Translations under genes and position numbers: made by a program
Part shown: in pieces, positions 9,170 through 17,825 of the stretch
Numbering within the stretch: the first letter of the stretch is position 1
Layout of the letters: every line of letters begins with the position of its first letter
From: Accumulibacter sp031732795
GTDB taxonomy: Bacteria; Pseudomonadota; Gammaproteobacteria; Burkholderiales; Rhodocyclaceae
Length of the DNA stretch: 64,000 nt
Assembly (NCBI GenBank): GCA_031732795.1
Contig: JAVMKC010000092.1
Span: 1-64,000, forward strand
Direction of reading: 5' to 3'
The notes under the pieces: model-generated
What the model saw: only the letters and a program-made list of their open reading frames with translations
Database searches by the model: none
What the model was told of the DNA's origin: nothing

Positions 9170-9197
9170 CGATTGCTGCGCTGCAGCAATCGTTTTT
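9170..9197 (+). terminator. Strong intrinsic-terminator-like hairpin on the plus strand
   Basis: A perfect 10-bp stem (CGATTGCTGC / GCAGCAATCG) with a 3-base loop is followed by five T. It lies between two minus-strand genes, so its orientation does not serve either of them. It may stop read-through from the histidine kinase/LytTR operon about 500 bases upstream. Confidence 0.6.
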
Positions 9198-9338
9198 CCT
9201 TTGCGTTTTCCTTTGCGTGCGTATCCACTCGGATTGGCTAGGGCTCTGTTGTTATCTGCTGGGAAGCGGTGAACGTCTGTGCCAAATGTCAGCGAGCAGA
9301 TCTGCCGACGCGAGGATCGGCGAATGGACCACCGAAAT

Positions 9339-10499
9339 TCATTCCTCTGGAAATTCCAGCGCCAACTGGCCTTGTCGCGAGGCGACCGGCGCCGACGAAG
9401 AGCGGATGGCGCTCAGCGTACCAACGCGCACGCCGAGCAAGCGCAAGCGCCGATCGATGGTGATGCGTCGCAGGCACTCGCCGGCGGCACGGCGGATGGC
9501 TGGCGCCTCGCCGATCGCCGTCGGCAGGGTCAGGTCACGCGTCACGGTTTCGAAGTCCGCGAAGCGCAATTTGATACCGATCGTCCGGCCGAGATAGCCC
9601 TTGTGGCGCAGATCGTCGGCGACCCGCTCACAAAGCTCCGAAAAAATCTCGCGGAGCACCTGGCGATCGCTGCGGACATCCAGATCACGCTCGAACGTCG
9701 TTTCCCGGCTGATCGATTTCGGTTCGTGAGTGGTGACCAGCGGTCGATCGTCCAGGCCGTGCGCGGCGTCGTGCAGCCAGCTGCCAGAGCCTTCACCGAA
9801 TCGATGTTGCAATAAACGCCGTTCGGTGCGCGCCAGATCGCCAATGGTCTGGATACCCATCGTCTGCAGTCGTTCGCCGGCTTTCGGTCCGATGCCATTG
9901 ATCTTGCGCACCGGCAGCGGCCAGATTCGCGAAGCGAGTTCATCGTCGGCGAGAATCGTCAAACCGTCCGGCTTGTCGAGGTCGGAACACAGCTTGGCCA
10001 ACAGCTTGTTGGCGGCGATGCCGATCGAACACGACAGACCGGTGGCCTGGCGTACCGCATCCTTCAACGACTGCGCCAGCGGCCGGCTTTGTTCAGTGAA
10101 TTCAGTGAGATCGAGATAGATTTCATCGATGCCACGGTCCTCGATCACCGGCACGATCTCCGCAACTGCCGCCTTGAACAGCCGTGAATAGTGGCGATAG
10201 GCCGCGAAGTCCGCCGGCAACAAAATCACTTCCGGAGCCAGCCGCGCCGCTTTCATGATCCCCATGCCGGAAAAGACGCCCAGCGCCCGCGCTTCATAGG
10301 TCGCGGTGGTCAACACGCCGCGGCCGACATAGTCGCGCAACCGCGCCCAGCGCGGCGTGCCGTCGGCCGATGATCCTTCAGAGCCAACCCGGCTGCCGCC
10401 GATCGCCACCGCCTGCCCGCGGAGTTGTGGATAGCGCAATAATTCGACGGATGCAAAAAACGCATCCATGTCCAGGTGCGCGATACGCCGGGGTGGCAT
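9339..10499 (-). CDS. dinB: DNA polymerase IV
   Basis: This is a Y-family translesion polymerase of 386 residues. The palm motifs are present: AHLDMDAFFASVELLRYP at the N-terminus supplies the first metal-binding Asp, and GIDEIYLDLTEF supplies the second Asp/Glu pair. SCSIGIAANKLLAKLCSDLDKP and INGIGPKAGERLQTMGI (helix-hairpin-helix) follow. The start at 10499 puts MPPRRIAHLDMDAFF at the N-terminus, as in the family, rather than the longer upstream frame. No canonical C-terminal beta-clamp motif is obvious, although QLALEF near the end could serve. Confidence 0.95.
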   Translation of the reverse strand: MPPRRIAHLDMDAFFASVELLRYPQLRGQAVAIGGSRVGSEGSSADGTPRWARLRDYVGRGVLTTATYEARALGVFSGMGIMKAARLAPEVILLPADFAAYRHYSRLFKAAVAEIVPVIEDRGIDEIYLDLTEFTEQSRPLAQSLKDAVRQATGLSCSIGIAANKLLAKLCSDLDKPDGLTILADDELASRIWPLPVRKINGIGPKAGERLQTMGIQTIGDLARTERRLLQHRFGEGSGSWLHDAAHGLDDRPLVTTHEPKSISRETTFERDLDVRSDRQVLREIFSELCERVADDLRHKGYLGRTIGIKLRFADFETVTRDLTLPTAIGEAPAIRRAAGECLRRITIDRRLRLLGVRVGTLSAIRSSSAPVASRQGQLALEFPEE

Positions 10500-10530
10500 G
10501 CGGTCAGTCCAACAACGACTTGCGGTCCGA

Positions 10531-11742
10531 TCAGTAAAGCAGGAATCGGCGACGCGCTTCCAGCCACAGCCTTTCGTCGGCCCGGGCCAGCGCATCGAGA
10601 TCCTCCGGTACCGCCTGCGGATCGTCTACCCATTCGCGGAGCAGCGGCGAACCGTTGATCAGATCGATCGCCAGACGGTCGAACTCATATTCGTAGGCAA
10701 AATCCCGCCACAAGGGATACTCCGGCTGCAGTTCCCGCAACGCTTTGAACGCCAGACAGATCAGTCGCCAAGGGCGGAAGTTCGTCGGCTGGTAGCCCGG
10801 ATGGTCGACATGGATTTGCAGCCCCTGGCACAGCGTGCCGGCGTGTTTATGGAAGGTCGGATCGAACCAGCACTCGCGCAGATGACCGCCCGACAACCAT
10901 TCCGGCGCCAGGGCGACCATCCGGGCGAGCAGTTGCCGCGCATCGATATCCGGTGCGCCGAAAAGCTCCAGCGGTCGCGTCGTGCCGCGTCCTTCCGACA
11001 AGGTCGTTCCTTCGAGCAGCACGCTGCCGGCGTAGCAGCGCGCCATCGACAGATTCGCCGCGTTTGGACTGGGGTTGACCCAACTCCGTTGCTCGAGCGG
11101 CCAGCCGAAGCCCGGCGCGGCGTCCGGCTGCCAGCCGCGCATCGTGATCACTTTGCACGTCACGTCCAGACGCAAAACGTCGACGAACCAGTGCGCCAAC
11201 TCGCCAAGCGTCAACCCGTGACGCATCGGCAACGCGCCGGCGCCGACGAAACTCTCCCAGCCCGAACGCAGCAGCAGGCCCTCCACCGGCCGGCCAGCCG
11301 GGTTCGGACGGTCGAGAACCCAAACCTCCTTGCCGTGTTCGGCGGCGGCCTCGAGGACATAACGCAGCGTGGTGATGAAGGTGTAAATCCGGCATCCCAG
11401 ATCCTGCAGGTCGATCAGCAGCACATCGAAGGTGTCCATCATCGCCGGCGTCGGCCGGCGTACTTCGCCATAAAGACTGAACACCGGGATGCCGTGTCGC
11501 GGATCGAAAAAATCCGGCGACTCGATCATATTGTCCTGTTTATCGCCGCGTAAACCGTGCTGCGGGCCGAAAGCGGCGGTGATTTTCAAATCCGGCAGCG
11601 CCGCCAGCGCGTCCAGGGCATGCGTCAGATCAGCGGTAACCGACGCCGGATGCGCCAATAACGCCAGGCGTCGGCTGCGCAAGGGCCGACGCAAAGCCTC
11701 GTCGTCGAGCAGGCGATCGAGACCAAAATCGATGACCGACAT
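10531..11742 (-). CDS. DUF1343 family protein, NamZ-like exo-beta-N-acetylmuramidase
   Basis: The 403-residue protein shows DUF1343 family landmarks: LLAHPASVTADLTHALDAL, FGPQHGLRGDKQDNMIES, VFSLYGEVRRPTPAMM, VLLIDLQDLGCRIYTFITTL and WVLDRPNPAGRPVEG. Characterised members release N-acetylmuramic acid from peptidoglycan fragments, in recycling or turnover. No signal peptide is visible, so a cytosolic role is more likely here. Its 3' end is 31 bases from the dinB start on the same strand, but no functional link is apparent. Confidence 0.85.
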   Translation of the reverse strand: MSVIDFGLDRLLDDEALRRPLRSRRLALLAHPASVTADLTHALDALAALPDLKITAAFGPQHGLRGDKQDNMIESPDFFDPRHGIPVFSLYGEVRRPTPAMMDTFDVLLIDLQDLGCRIYTFITTLRYVLEAAAEHGKEVWVLDRPNPAGRPVEGLLLRSGWESFVGAGALPMRHGLTLGELAHWFVDVLRLDVTCKVITMRGWQPDAAPGFGWPLEQRSWVNPSPNAANLSMARCYAGSVLLEGTTLSEGRGTTRPLELFGAPDIDARQLLARMVALAPEWLSGGHLRECWFDPTFHKHAGTLCQGLQIHVDHPGYQPTNFRPWRLICLAFKALRELQPEYPLWRDFAYEYEFDRLAIDLINGSPLLREWVDDPQAVPEDLDALARADERLWLEARRRFLLY

Positions 11743-11775
11743 TCAGCAATCCTCAAGTGGTGACGGGCGATAGTT

Positions 11776-11940
11776 CCAGGAGTCTATCGGACTTGAGCAA
11801 TCGTCGCGGTCGGCAGGGGAACGCAAGGACAGTTTTGCCGATTTCGAGGCATATGACGGACCCATGCACGGGAAATCGGGAAAAATGGGCCGTTTCCCAA
11901 CAGCGCAATCGATCAGTCTCAAGGCCGACAGGCTCCCAGG
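11776..11940. repeat. 165-bp inverted-repeat-ended element, copy A
   Basis: The left arm (CCAGGAGTCTATCGGACTT...) and right arm (...AAGGCCGACAGGCTCCCAGG) are imperfect inverted repeats of about 22 bp. A copy with the same length and related interior (GTTTTGCCGATTTCG here, GTTTTGGTCGATTTCG there) lies at 57003-57167. It carries no gene, so it resembles a miniature non-autonomous element. It overlaps the last codons of the DOMON-like gene. Confidence 0.6.
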
Positions 11941-12488
11941 ACGAATCCGTCGCGGTGATGAAAATCAGGACGCGCCGCGGGATGGCGCAGCGCCCAGTAA
12001 CTGTGTCGGCCGTCGAGCACATCGGCCGCCTCGACCACCGCCGCGAGCCCGATCTGCAGCGGGCCACCGCTCGGCAACGCGGCACCGGCAATGAGCGCCG
12101 TCAATTCGAGCCGCCCGGCGGAGCACTCGCTGACGATCGTCGGCGGAGCCAGATGCTCGAAGAGCGCCGTCGACGGGTCTCGCTGCCGATACGCCGTGAA
12201 CGCGTAAGCCGCCCATTCTCCCGACGGCGAAAAATTGAACTCGCGGTACGCCGCTTCGCCGGCCACACCGACGAAAAGTTCGAAGCAGGTCGTTTCCCAC
12301 AAGCCATCGGCGGGAGCCGGTGTTCGAGGCTCCGGAATGCGCAGCCGGACGATGTCGCCGCGCAGCCGGAAAGCGACCGCCAGATCAGCGTCGGCGGTAA
12401 ACCACGCTTGCGCATCCAGCGAACGCACCATCGGCGCCGCAGTGGCCGGATGGGCTTGCAAGGTCAACGGAAGATCGGACGGGCACAT
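11919..12488 (-). CDS. DOMON-like domain protein
   Basis: This 189-residue protein has the DOMON/carbohydrate-binding-9-like pattern: WFTADADLAVAFRLRGD, GLWETTCFELFVGVAGEAAYREFNFSPSGEWAAYAF and a final YWALRHPAARPDFHHRDGFV. No signal peptide is visible. The family is usually annotated only as DOMON-like and its ligand is unknown; related domains bind haem or sugars. The last few codons (GACRP and stop) lie inside the right arm of the adjacent repeat, so the native C-terminus may have been replaced by the repeat. Confidence 0.75.
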   Translation of the reverse strand: MCPSDLPLTLQAHPATAAPMVRSLDAQAWFTADADLAVAFRLRGDIVRLRIPEPRTPAPADGLWETTCFELFVGVAGEAAYREFNFSPSGEWAAYAFTAYRQRDPSTALFEHLAPPTIVSECSAGRLELTALIAGAALPSGGPLQIGLAAVVEAADVLDGRHSYWALRHPAARPDFHHRDGFVLGACRP

Positions 12489-12692
12489 GGACAGGTCGCA
12501 AGGTGACGAATGCGGGCCATTTTATCGCCACCGACCGACGACACGGCGGAAAAGGTCGTTCAGCCGCCCGCTTTGCCAAGCCTCCCAGCTGAAGAAAAAA
12601 TGCGCCAGTCGGGAACGGTCATTGGCAACACATTATTTGGCCGACTGTCCCCGACCGTCCGGCAACCGCGTCCGTCCGGTCAGGCCGTCCCA

Positions 12693-14225
12693 TCAAAAGC
12701 TGTAACGCAACTCCGTATACACGCGGTCACTGCGATCGTAGCGACCGAAAAAGCCGAGCGGCGGGCCGTGAAAAATGTCGGCACCGACGGCGAAGCGCCA
12801 GTTTTTCTCGAAATTCCAGGTCATACGGGGACGGAGCAGCCAATCGCTGCGGTTGAGACTGGCGATGTACAGCACCTGTGCCTCGACCTTGTCGCCGAAT
12901 TTGCGATTGGCCAGCAGGCTGTAACCATTTTCATTCTTGTCCTGGATGATGTCCGGGCTGTGGTTGAAAAAATGGCTTTGAAAGAATTGGACGTTGAAAC
13001 GGGTGTCGGCAATTTCGGTGTAATCCAGGCCGACCGCCCAGTTGAGCGTTTTCTGTGCCACGACGCCGTCGACATCGTTGGGATCCTTGACCTGATAGTT
13101 CATCCCGTCGGTATAGACCGCCTCGGCTTTCAGGACCACCGGGCCGAGATCCTTGCCCAAGGTCATGCCGTATTGCGTGATCCGGTCGTGCCGGGCCTGG
13201 AAGATGGCTGTTGGTTGCGGGGAGGAGACGATTTCCCGGTAGAAGGTCGGTGCGACGCTCAGACTGTGGTAGGCGAAAGCCGCGACATCCCAGCCGTTTT
13301 TGAGCAGCGACAGCCGCAGTCCGTAGTTGCTGTTCGACAAGCGCCGTGAGGGTCGTTGTTCGTTGCGATAGACGGTAGCCACCCCCGCCGGAACGGGCAG
13401 GGTGTAGTTGAAGAATTCAGCGCCGGGCTTACCGATTTCGTCGTAGCTGGCCACCGGAATCCACAGCAGTTCGGCGTGGAAATCGTCCTTGAAATATTCA
13501 GCGCGCGCGGCCCATTGTGGAATGCGCAGGATTTCGAACTCGGGCAGCAAGAATTGGCGCATGTCCCGTGCCGAAACGACGTCGGCAAACAACAGGCCGA
13601 CCATTTCGCCCCAGATCACGTGTTGACGACCGAGGCGAAAATCCCAGTCGCCGGCGCCGATATCGAGGTAATTCTCCCGCAACATCAGGTTGAAGCGCTG
13701 GTTGTCGGCCACGGCGGACGGGTAATGATCGGTCAGACTGTAGGTGGCGTCGAAGTCGGCGCGTGCGCCGAGTTTCCATTTGACACCGCTGCCGAGATCG
13801 CCTTGCGCGCTGAGATCGGTGCGGAACATCATTTCGGACCAATGGCTGGGCCGGGGAAGGGTGTACGCCATCACATTCTCGGCAAACCCCTTGATGCCGC
13901 TGAATTTTCCGCTGTCGGTCGCCGCTGTCGTGGCCGGCTTGGCGGGTGCCGCCGCCGGCTGGTCGTCGAGAAAAAGCGACTCCTTCTTGCCCGGCGCAGG
14001 CGTGGCGGGAGCCGAGGGGGCCGAAGATGGGGATGAGGTCATGTCATCGTCGTCGAACAGGGCGTCACGGCTCTTTGGCAACGCATCGCTGGTCTTGGCA
14101 GCCAATTCGAGGTTCGGCAAGGCATTCGGGCCGCCTTGCCCGACATTCTGGGCGAGGGTCAGCGCGGGCAGCAAACCACACAGCGAGGCCGCGGCGGCCA
14201 TGAGCTTGTGCATTGGGCGGTTCAT
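12693..14225 (-). CDS. DUF1302 family outer-membrane protein
   Basis: The protein has about 510 residues. The ATG at 14225 gives MNRPMHKLMAAAASLCGLLP followed by ALTLAQ, a clear signal peptide. A Pro/Ala-rich linker is followed by a beta-barrel-like domain (DFRLGRQHVIWGEMVGLLFADVV, FNVQFFQSHFFNHSPDI, RSDRVYTELRYSF, ending in Phe as outer-membrane proteins do). DUF1302 proteins are found with lipid or steroid-related genes and transport systems. Only four bases separate it from the upstream ABC ATPase gene, so the two are one operon, divergent from a LolA-like gene. Together they suggest a lipid or lipoprotein export role, which is an inference. Confidence 0.85.
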   Translation of the reverse strand: MNRPMHKLMAAAASLCGLLPALTLAQNVGQGGPNALPNLELAAKTSDALPKSRDALFDDDDMTSSPSSAPSAPATPAPGKKESLFLDDQPAAAPAKPATTAATDSGKFSGIKGFAENVMAYTLPRPSHWSEMMFRTDLSAQGDLGSGVKWKLGARADFDATYSLTDHYPSAVADNQRFNLMLRENYLDIGAGDWDFRLGRQHVIWGEMVGLLFADVVSARDMRQFLLPEFEILRIPQWAARAEYFKDDFHAELLWIPVASYDEIGKPGAEFFNYTLPVPAGVATVYRNEQRPSRRLSNSNYGLRLSLLKNGWDVAAFAYHSLSVAPTFYREIVSSPQPTAIFQARHDRITQYGMTLGKDLGPVVLKAEAVYTDGMNYQVKDPNDVDGVVAQKTLNWAVGLDYTEIADTRFNVQFFQSHFFNHSPDIIQDKNENGYSLLANRKFGDKVEAQVLYIASLNRSDWLLRPRMTWNFEKNWRFAVGADIFHGPPLGFFGRYDRSDRVYTELRYSF

Positions 14226-14229
14226 CAGA

Positions 14230-15033
14230 CTAATTCTCCGCATGAGGGGCAGTCGGGTTGTGGGTCGAAGCCGATGATTCGCCGCGTCCGGCTGCCTCAT
14301 CATCGGCGGAAGCGCGCGGGCGAATGACCGTCCATTTGGTGTGCAGGCGTTTGCCGAGGTGGGCAATCACGCCATCCTCGACCCGGACCAACCGGTCCGC
14401 CTTGGCGATCACCCGTTTGTCGTGGGTGGAAAAAATGAAGGTGGTTTTGAAGGAGCGGTTGATTTTTTTCATCAACAGCAGAATCTCTTCCCCGGTGTTG
14501 TGGTCGAGGTTGGCGGTCGGTTCGTCGGCCAGGACGATCGACGGACGGATGGCCAGCGCGCGCGCGATCGCCACGCGCTGGCGCTGTCCGCCGCTGAGCT
14601 GATTCGGGCGGTGCCCGGCGAAGCGTGACAGGCCGACGATGTCGAGAAAATAGGCCACCCGTTTCCGGCGTTCCGCTGCGGAAACGTCGCTCCGGTGCAG
14701 CAGGGGATATTCGACATTTTCTGCCGCGGACAATACCGGCAACAGATTGAACGTCTGGAAGATGAAACCGATGGTCCGGGCGCGCAGATCGGCGAGCTGA
14801 TCCGGCGTCCGACCGCTGACATCCTGCTCGTTGATGAAAATCTTGCCGCTGCTCGGAACGTCGATGCAGCCGATCAGATTCAGCAGGGTGGTCTTGCCAC
14901 TGCCCGACGGGCCGGCGATGGCCAAAAATACCCCCGGCTCGAACGCCAGATTGATATTTTTGAGGGCTTGGACTTTTTGCTCGCCGAGCTGATAATCCTT
15001 ATAAACATTCTCAATCCGTACGACTTCTTTCAT
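14230..15033 (-). CDS. LolD/MacB-type ABC transporter ATP-binding protein
   Basis: The 267-residue ATPase has Walker A GPSGSGKTTLLNLIG, a Q-loop in GFIFQTFNLLPVLSA, the signature LSGGQRQRVAIARALA and Walker B IVLADEPTANLD. This is the LolD/MacB class, which pairs with FtsX-like permeases. No such permease is encoded nearby. An extra tail of about 35 residues (ASADDEAAGRGESSASTHN...) is low-complexity. It is co-transcribed with the DUF1302 gene, and a LolA-like gene is divergent 54 bases away. The substrate is unknown. Confidence 0.9.
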   Translation of the reverse strand: MKEVVRIENVYKDYQLGEQKVQALKNINLAFEPGVFLAIAGPSGSGKTTLLNLIGCIDVPSSGKIFINEQDVSGRTPDQLADLRARTIGFIFQTFNLLPVLSAAENVEYPLLHRSDVSAAERRKRVAYFLDIVGLSRFAGHRPNQLSGGQRQRVAIARALAIRPSIVLADEPTANLDHNTGEEILLLMKKINRSFKTTFIFSTHDKRVIAKADRLVRVEDGVIAHLGKRLHTKWTVIRPRASADDEAAGRGESSASTHNPTAPHAEN

Positions 15034-15087
15034 CCGCAGGCACTTTCAGCCAGTTCACACATCGGTCAGCACAGCGAGGTATATCCT

Positions 15088-15885
15088 ATGGAAATCATGA
15101 CAACCCCCCTTGGCAAAGTCAAGGCGCGCTTGGCCATCGCCGCCTTCGCGCTGGCCGCCGGCTGGATGCCGGCCGTTGTCGCGGCGGCCGATGCGCCGGC
15201 AACGGGTGACAATGCCGAGGCGCGGACCATCGTCGAGAAAGCGGACCAGGTGCGTTTTCCGCCGGAAAGCTTCCAGGTCGACGTCTCGATCACCACCACC
15301 AACGCCGACCACGGCAGCGAAGTGCGCAAATACCGCGTACTTTCCAAAGGAAACAGCAACAGCGTGGTCATGGTCACCGAACCGGCGTCGGAGCGCGGGC
15401 AGATCATGTTGATGAAAGGCCGCGACCTGTGGATTTTCATGCCCGACGTGTCGCAGCCGATCCGTCTGGCGTTGTCGCAACGACTGACCGGTCAGGTAGC
15501 GAACGGCGACTTGGCGCGGGCGAATTTCGCTGCCGACTATCATCCGAAAGTGTTACGCAGCGAGAAAATCGGCAACGACGATTATCACGTCCTCGAATTG
15601 ACCGGCGTCGACCGCGGCGTCACTTACCAGCGGGTGCTGTACTGGGTACGCGAAAAAGACCATTGGCCTTACAAGGCCGAGTTTTATTCCTTGTCCAACC
15701 GGCTGCTGAAAACCTGCAAGTATGAGAACTTCAAAGTCATGGAAGGCAAGCGGCGGCCGACCCGTCTGGTGATGGAAGACGCCTTGCGCGGCGGCGAGCA
15801 GTCGGTTCTCGAGTACGGCAACATGAAACTGCGCGATCTGCCCGACAAGGTATTCACCAAGGATTATCTGAAAAAACTCGAATAG
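15088..15885 (+). CDS. LolA-like outer-membrane lipoprotein-sorting protein
   Basis: The protein has 265 residues. The start at 15088 is preceded by an AGCGAGGT ribosome site and yields a signal peptide ending near AVVAAADAPA. The mature part reads as the LolA-like/COG2834 family: RFPPESFQVDVSITTTNAD, VMVTEPASERGQIMLMKGRD, LWIFMPDVSQPIRLALSQRL, YKAEFYSLSNRLLKTCKYEN. Such proteins are periplasmic lipid or lipoprotein carriers and often accompany LolD-type ATPases and large barrel proteins, as here across the divergent promoter. It probably works with the ATPase/DUF1302 pair. Confidence 0.85.
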   Translation: MEIMTTPLGKVKARLAIAAFALAAGWMPAVVAAADAPATGDNAEARTIVEKADQVRFPPESFQVDVSITTTNADHGSEVRKYRVLSKGNSNSVVMVTEPASERGQIMLMKGRDLWIFMPDVSQPIRLALSQRLTGQVANGDLARANFAADYHPKVLRSEKIGNDDYHVLELTGVDRGVTYQRVLYWVREKDHWPYKAEFYSLSNRLLKTCKYENFKVMEGKRRPTRLVMEDALRGGEQSVLEYGNMKLRDLPDKVFTKDYLKKLE

Positions 15886-16074
15886 TCGTTTGGGGCTGCT
15901 TAACGGCAGCAGGCGCGTCTCCCGCCGGGCCTTCGGGACATGGCGCGCCTGAAAGAATCGGAACGCTCGCTTCGCGTTTCGTACGGCCTGTCGTTTGGCC
16001 GGCTCGTTTGGCCGGCTCGTTTGACCCGATCGATCACACCATCCTCCCGCGTCTTCTCCGATGACCCATGAACG

Positions 16075-16929
16075 ATGATCCACACGGCTTGGCAACGTGA
16101 TCCCGGTTTGATCAAGCGGCCGTTCCACCCCTGGCAGATCTGGAGCGTGCGCGGCGGCATCGGGACAACGAGTCGGCGGATGCTCTGGTGGGTAGTCTGG
16201 CTGGCAATCTGTGTGCTAGGCAACCCCACGCGAGCCGGTGCCGACCCCGTCCATGTCGCCGTAGCGGCGAACTTTGCCGACGCCTTGCAGGAAATCGCCG
16301 TTGAATTCGCCAAGGATACCGGCCATCAAGTGATCCCCTCTTCTGGATCGACCGGAAGGTTCTACGCCCAGATCAAGGCCGGCGCGCCGTTCGAAATCCT
16401 GCTCGCCGCTGATGAGCAGACGCCGGCACGGCTGGAAAAGGAGCGTTTCGCCGTCGCCGGCAGTCGTTTCACGTACGCTGTCGGCACCTTGGCGCTGTGG
16501 AGCCGCACGGCGGGCTACGTCGACCCGCAGGGTGAAATTCTCAAGCGCAACACCTTCCGCTACCTGGCAATCGCCAATCCCAAACTGGCACCATACGGCG
16601 CGTCGGCCGTCGAGGTATTGCAGGCGCTCGGTCTGGCGGACAGCTTTCGGGAGAAGTGGGTGATCGGCGAGAACGTCGGCCAAGCCTACCAGTTCGTCGT
16701 CTCGGGCAACGCCGAACTTGGCTTTGTCGCTCTGTCACAGGTTTATCGTTCCGGACGCTGGCAAAGCGGTTCGGGGTGGCGGGTGCCGCAAAACCTGTAC
16801 TCGCCGATCCGTCAGGACGCGGTGCTGCTCGACAAAGGCCGGGGCAACGTGGCCGCCGAAGGCCTGCTCGGCTATCTACGCGGCGACAAGGCCAAGACGA
16901 TCATCCGTTCTTACGGCTACGGTCACTGA
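16075..16929 (+). CDS. modA: Molybdate ABC transporter substrate-binding protein
   Basis: The mature part matches ModA: VHVAVAANFADALQEIAVEF, PSSGSTGRFYAQIKAGAPFE, ILLAADEQTPARLEKE, YGASAVEVLQALGL, NVGQAYQFVVSGNAELGFV and the closing YSPIRQDAVLLDKG. The Ser/Thr and Ala residues that bind the oxyanion lie in these loops. The start is uncertain: ATG 16075 gives a long basic leader before the hydrophobic stretch, while GTG 16147 or ATG 16180 give more usual signal peptides (MLWWVVWLAICVLG). modB and modC follow, but a 135-bp repeat-like insertion separates modA from modB. Confidence 0.92.
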   Translation: MIHTAWQRDPGLIKRPFHPWQIWSVRGGIGTTSRRMLWWVVWLAICVLGNPTRAGADPVHVAVAANFADALQEIAVEFAKDTGHQVIPSSGSTGRFYAQIKAGAPFEILLAADEQTPARLEKERFAVAGSRFTYAVGTLALWSRTAGYVDPQGEILKRNTFRYLAIANPKLAPYGASAVEVLQALGLADSFREKWVIGENVGQAYQFVVSGNAELGFVALSQVYRSGRWQSGSGWRVPQNLYSPIRQDAVLLDKGRGNVAAEGLLGYLRGDKAKTIIRSYGYGH

Positions 16930-16931
16930 GA

Positions 16932-17066
16932 GGTTGTGAAGAAATGCTTACGGGCAGGACTGGATGCCAGGCGCGAGCGAGTGACCAGACCTGTCAAGAG
17001 GATGGGTGGGAAGTGGGCACGCGAGACAGGCCGCAGATTGGTCACGCAGTAGATTCATTCACAACC
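16932..17066. repeat. Small inverted-repeat-bounded insert between modA and modB
   Basis: The segment starts GGTTGTGAAGAAAT and ends ATTCATTCACAACC, which match as inverted repeats at 12 of 14 positions. It fills most of an otherwise unexpected 224-base gap in the mod operon. A 39-codon open frame inside (KKCLRAGLDARRERV...) is not recognised. It may be a miniature element or an IS remnant; no target duplication is evident. Confidence 0.4.
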
Positions 17067-17153
17067 GCAGGGGTGTCGGGATCGATCCGTATCGAGAGTG
17101 CTTTGTCGATCGCCGACGGACCGCTCGACGCCTGACGGTCGGATGATCAACCG

Positions 17154-17825
17154 ATGTTGAATGCGTTCGATCTGACGGCGGTCTGGCTGACCGTCAAATT
17201 GGCCACCGTCACCAGCACCTTGCTGCTGCTGGTCGGCACGCCGCTCGCCTGGTGGCTGGCGCGGACTCGTCACTGGCTCAGCGGCCCGGTCGGCGCATTG
17301 GTTACCCTGCCGCTGATCCTGCCGCCGACGGTGCTCGGCTTCTACTTGCTGGTCTTGATGGGTCCGGACGGCATCGTCGGCCGGGCGCTCGACGTTCTCG
17401 GCGTGTCGCCGCTGCCGTTCACCTTTGCCGGCCTGGTGGTCGCGTCGATGATCTACTCGCTGCCCTTCGTCGTTCAACCGTTGCAGCAAGCATTCACCGC
17501 CATTGGCGAGGCCCCGCTGGAGGCCGCGGCGACTTTACGCGCCGGTCCCTGGGATACCTTCTTCACAGTCGTCGTCCCGCTGGCCGCCGGCGGTTTCTTC
17601 AACGCCGCGATTCTGGGTTTTGCGCATACCGTCGGCGAATTCGGAGTGGTGTTGATGATCGGCGGCAACATTCCCGGCAAGACGCAGGTACTGTCGATGG
17701 CCCTCTACAACCACGTCGAAGCGCTCGATTACGACGCCGCGCATCGGCTCGCCGGAGTGCTGCTGCTCTTTTCCTTCGCCGTCCTGCTGCTGCTCAATCT
17801 TTACCGGCCGATACACCGTCGATGA
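17154..17825 (+). CDS. modB: Molybdate ABC transporter permease
   Basis: The 223-residue inner-membrane protein has five to six hydrophobic segments. It carries the cytoplasmic EAA-type loop that contacts the ATPase: EAPLEAAATLRAGPWDTFFT. Other family marks are TPLAWWLARTRHWLSGPVG, LPLILPPTVLGFYLLVLMG and HTVGEFGVVLMIGGNIPGKT. Its stop overlaps the modC start (ATGA). It forms the translocation channel for molybdate, and perhaps tungstate, delivered by ModA. Confidence 0.95.
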   Translation: MLNAFDLTAVWLTVKLATVTSTLLLLVGTPLAWWLARTRHWLSGPVGALVTLPLILPPTVLGFYLLVLMGPDGIVGRALDVLGVSPLPFTFAGLVVASMIYSLPFVVQPLQQAFTAIGEAPLEAAATLRAGPWDTFFTVVVPLAAGGFFNAAILGFAHTVGEFGVVLMIGGNIPGKTQVLSMALYNHVEALDYDAAHRLAGVLLLFSFAVLLLLNLYRPIHRR

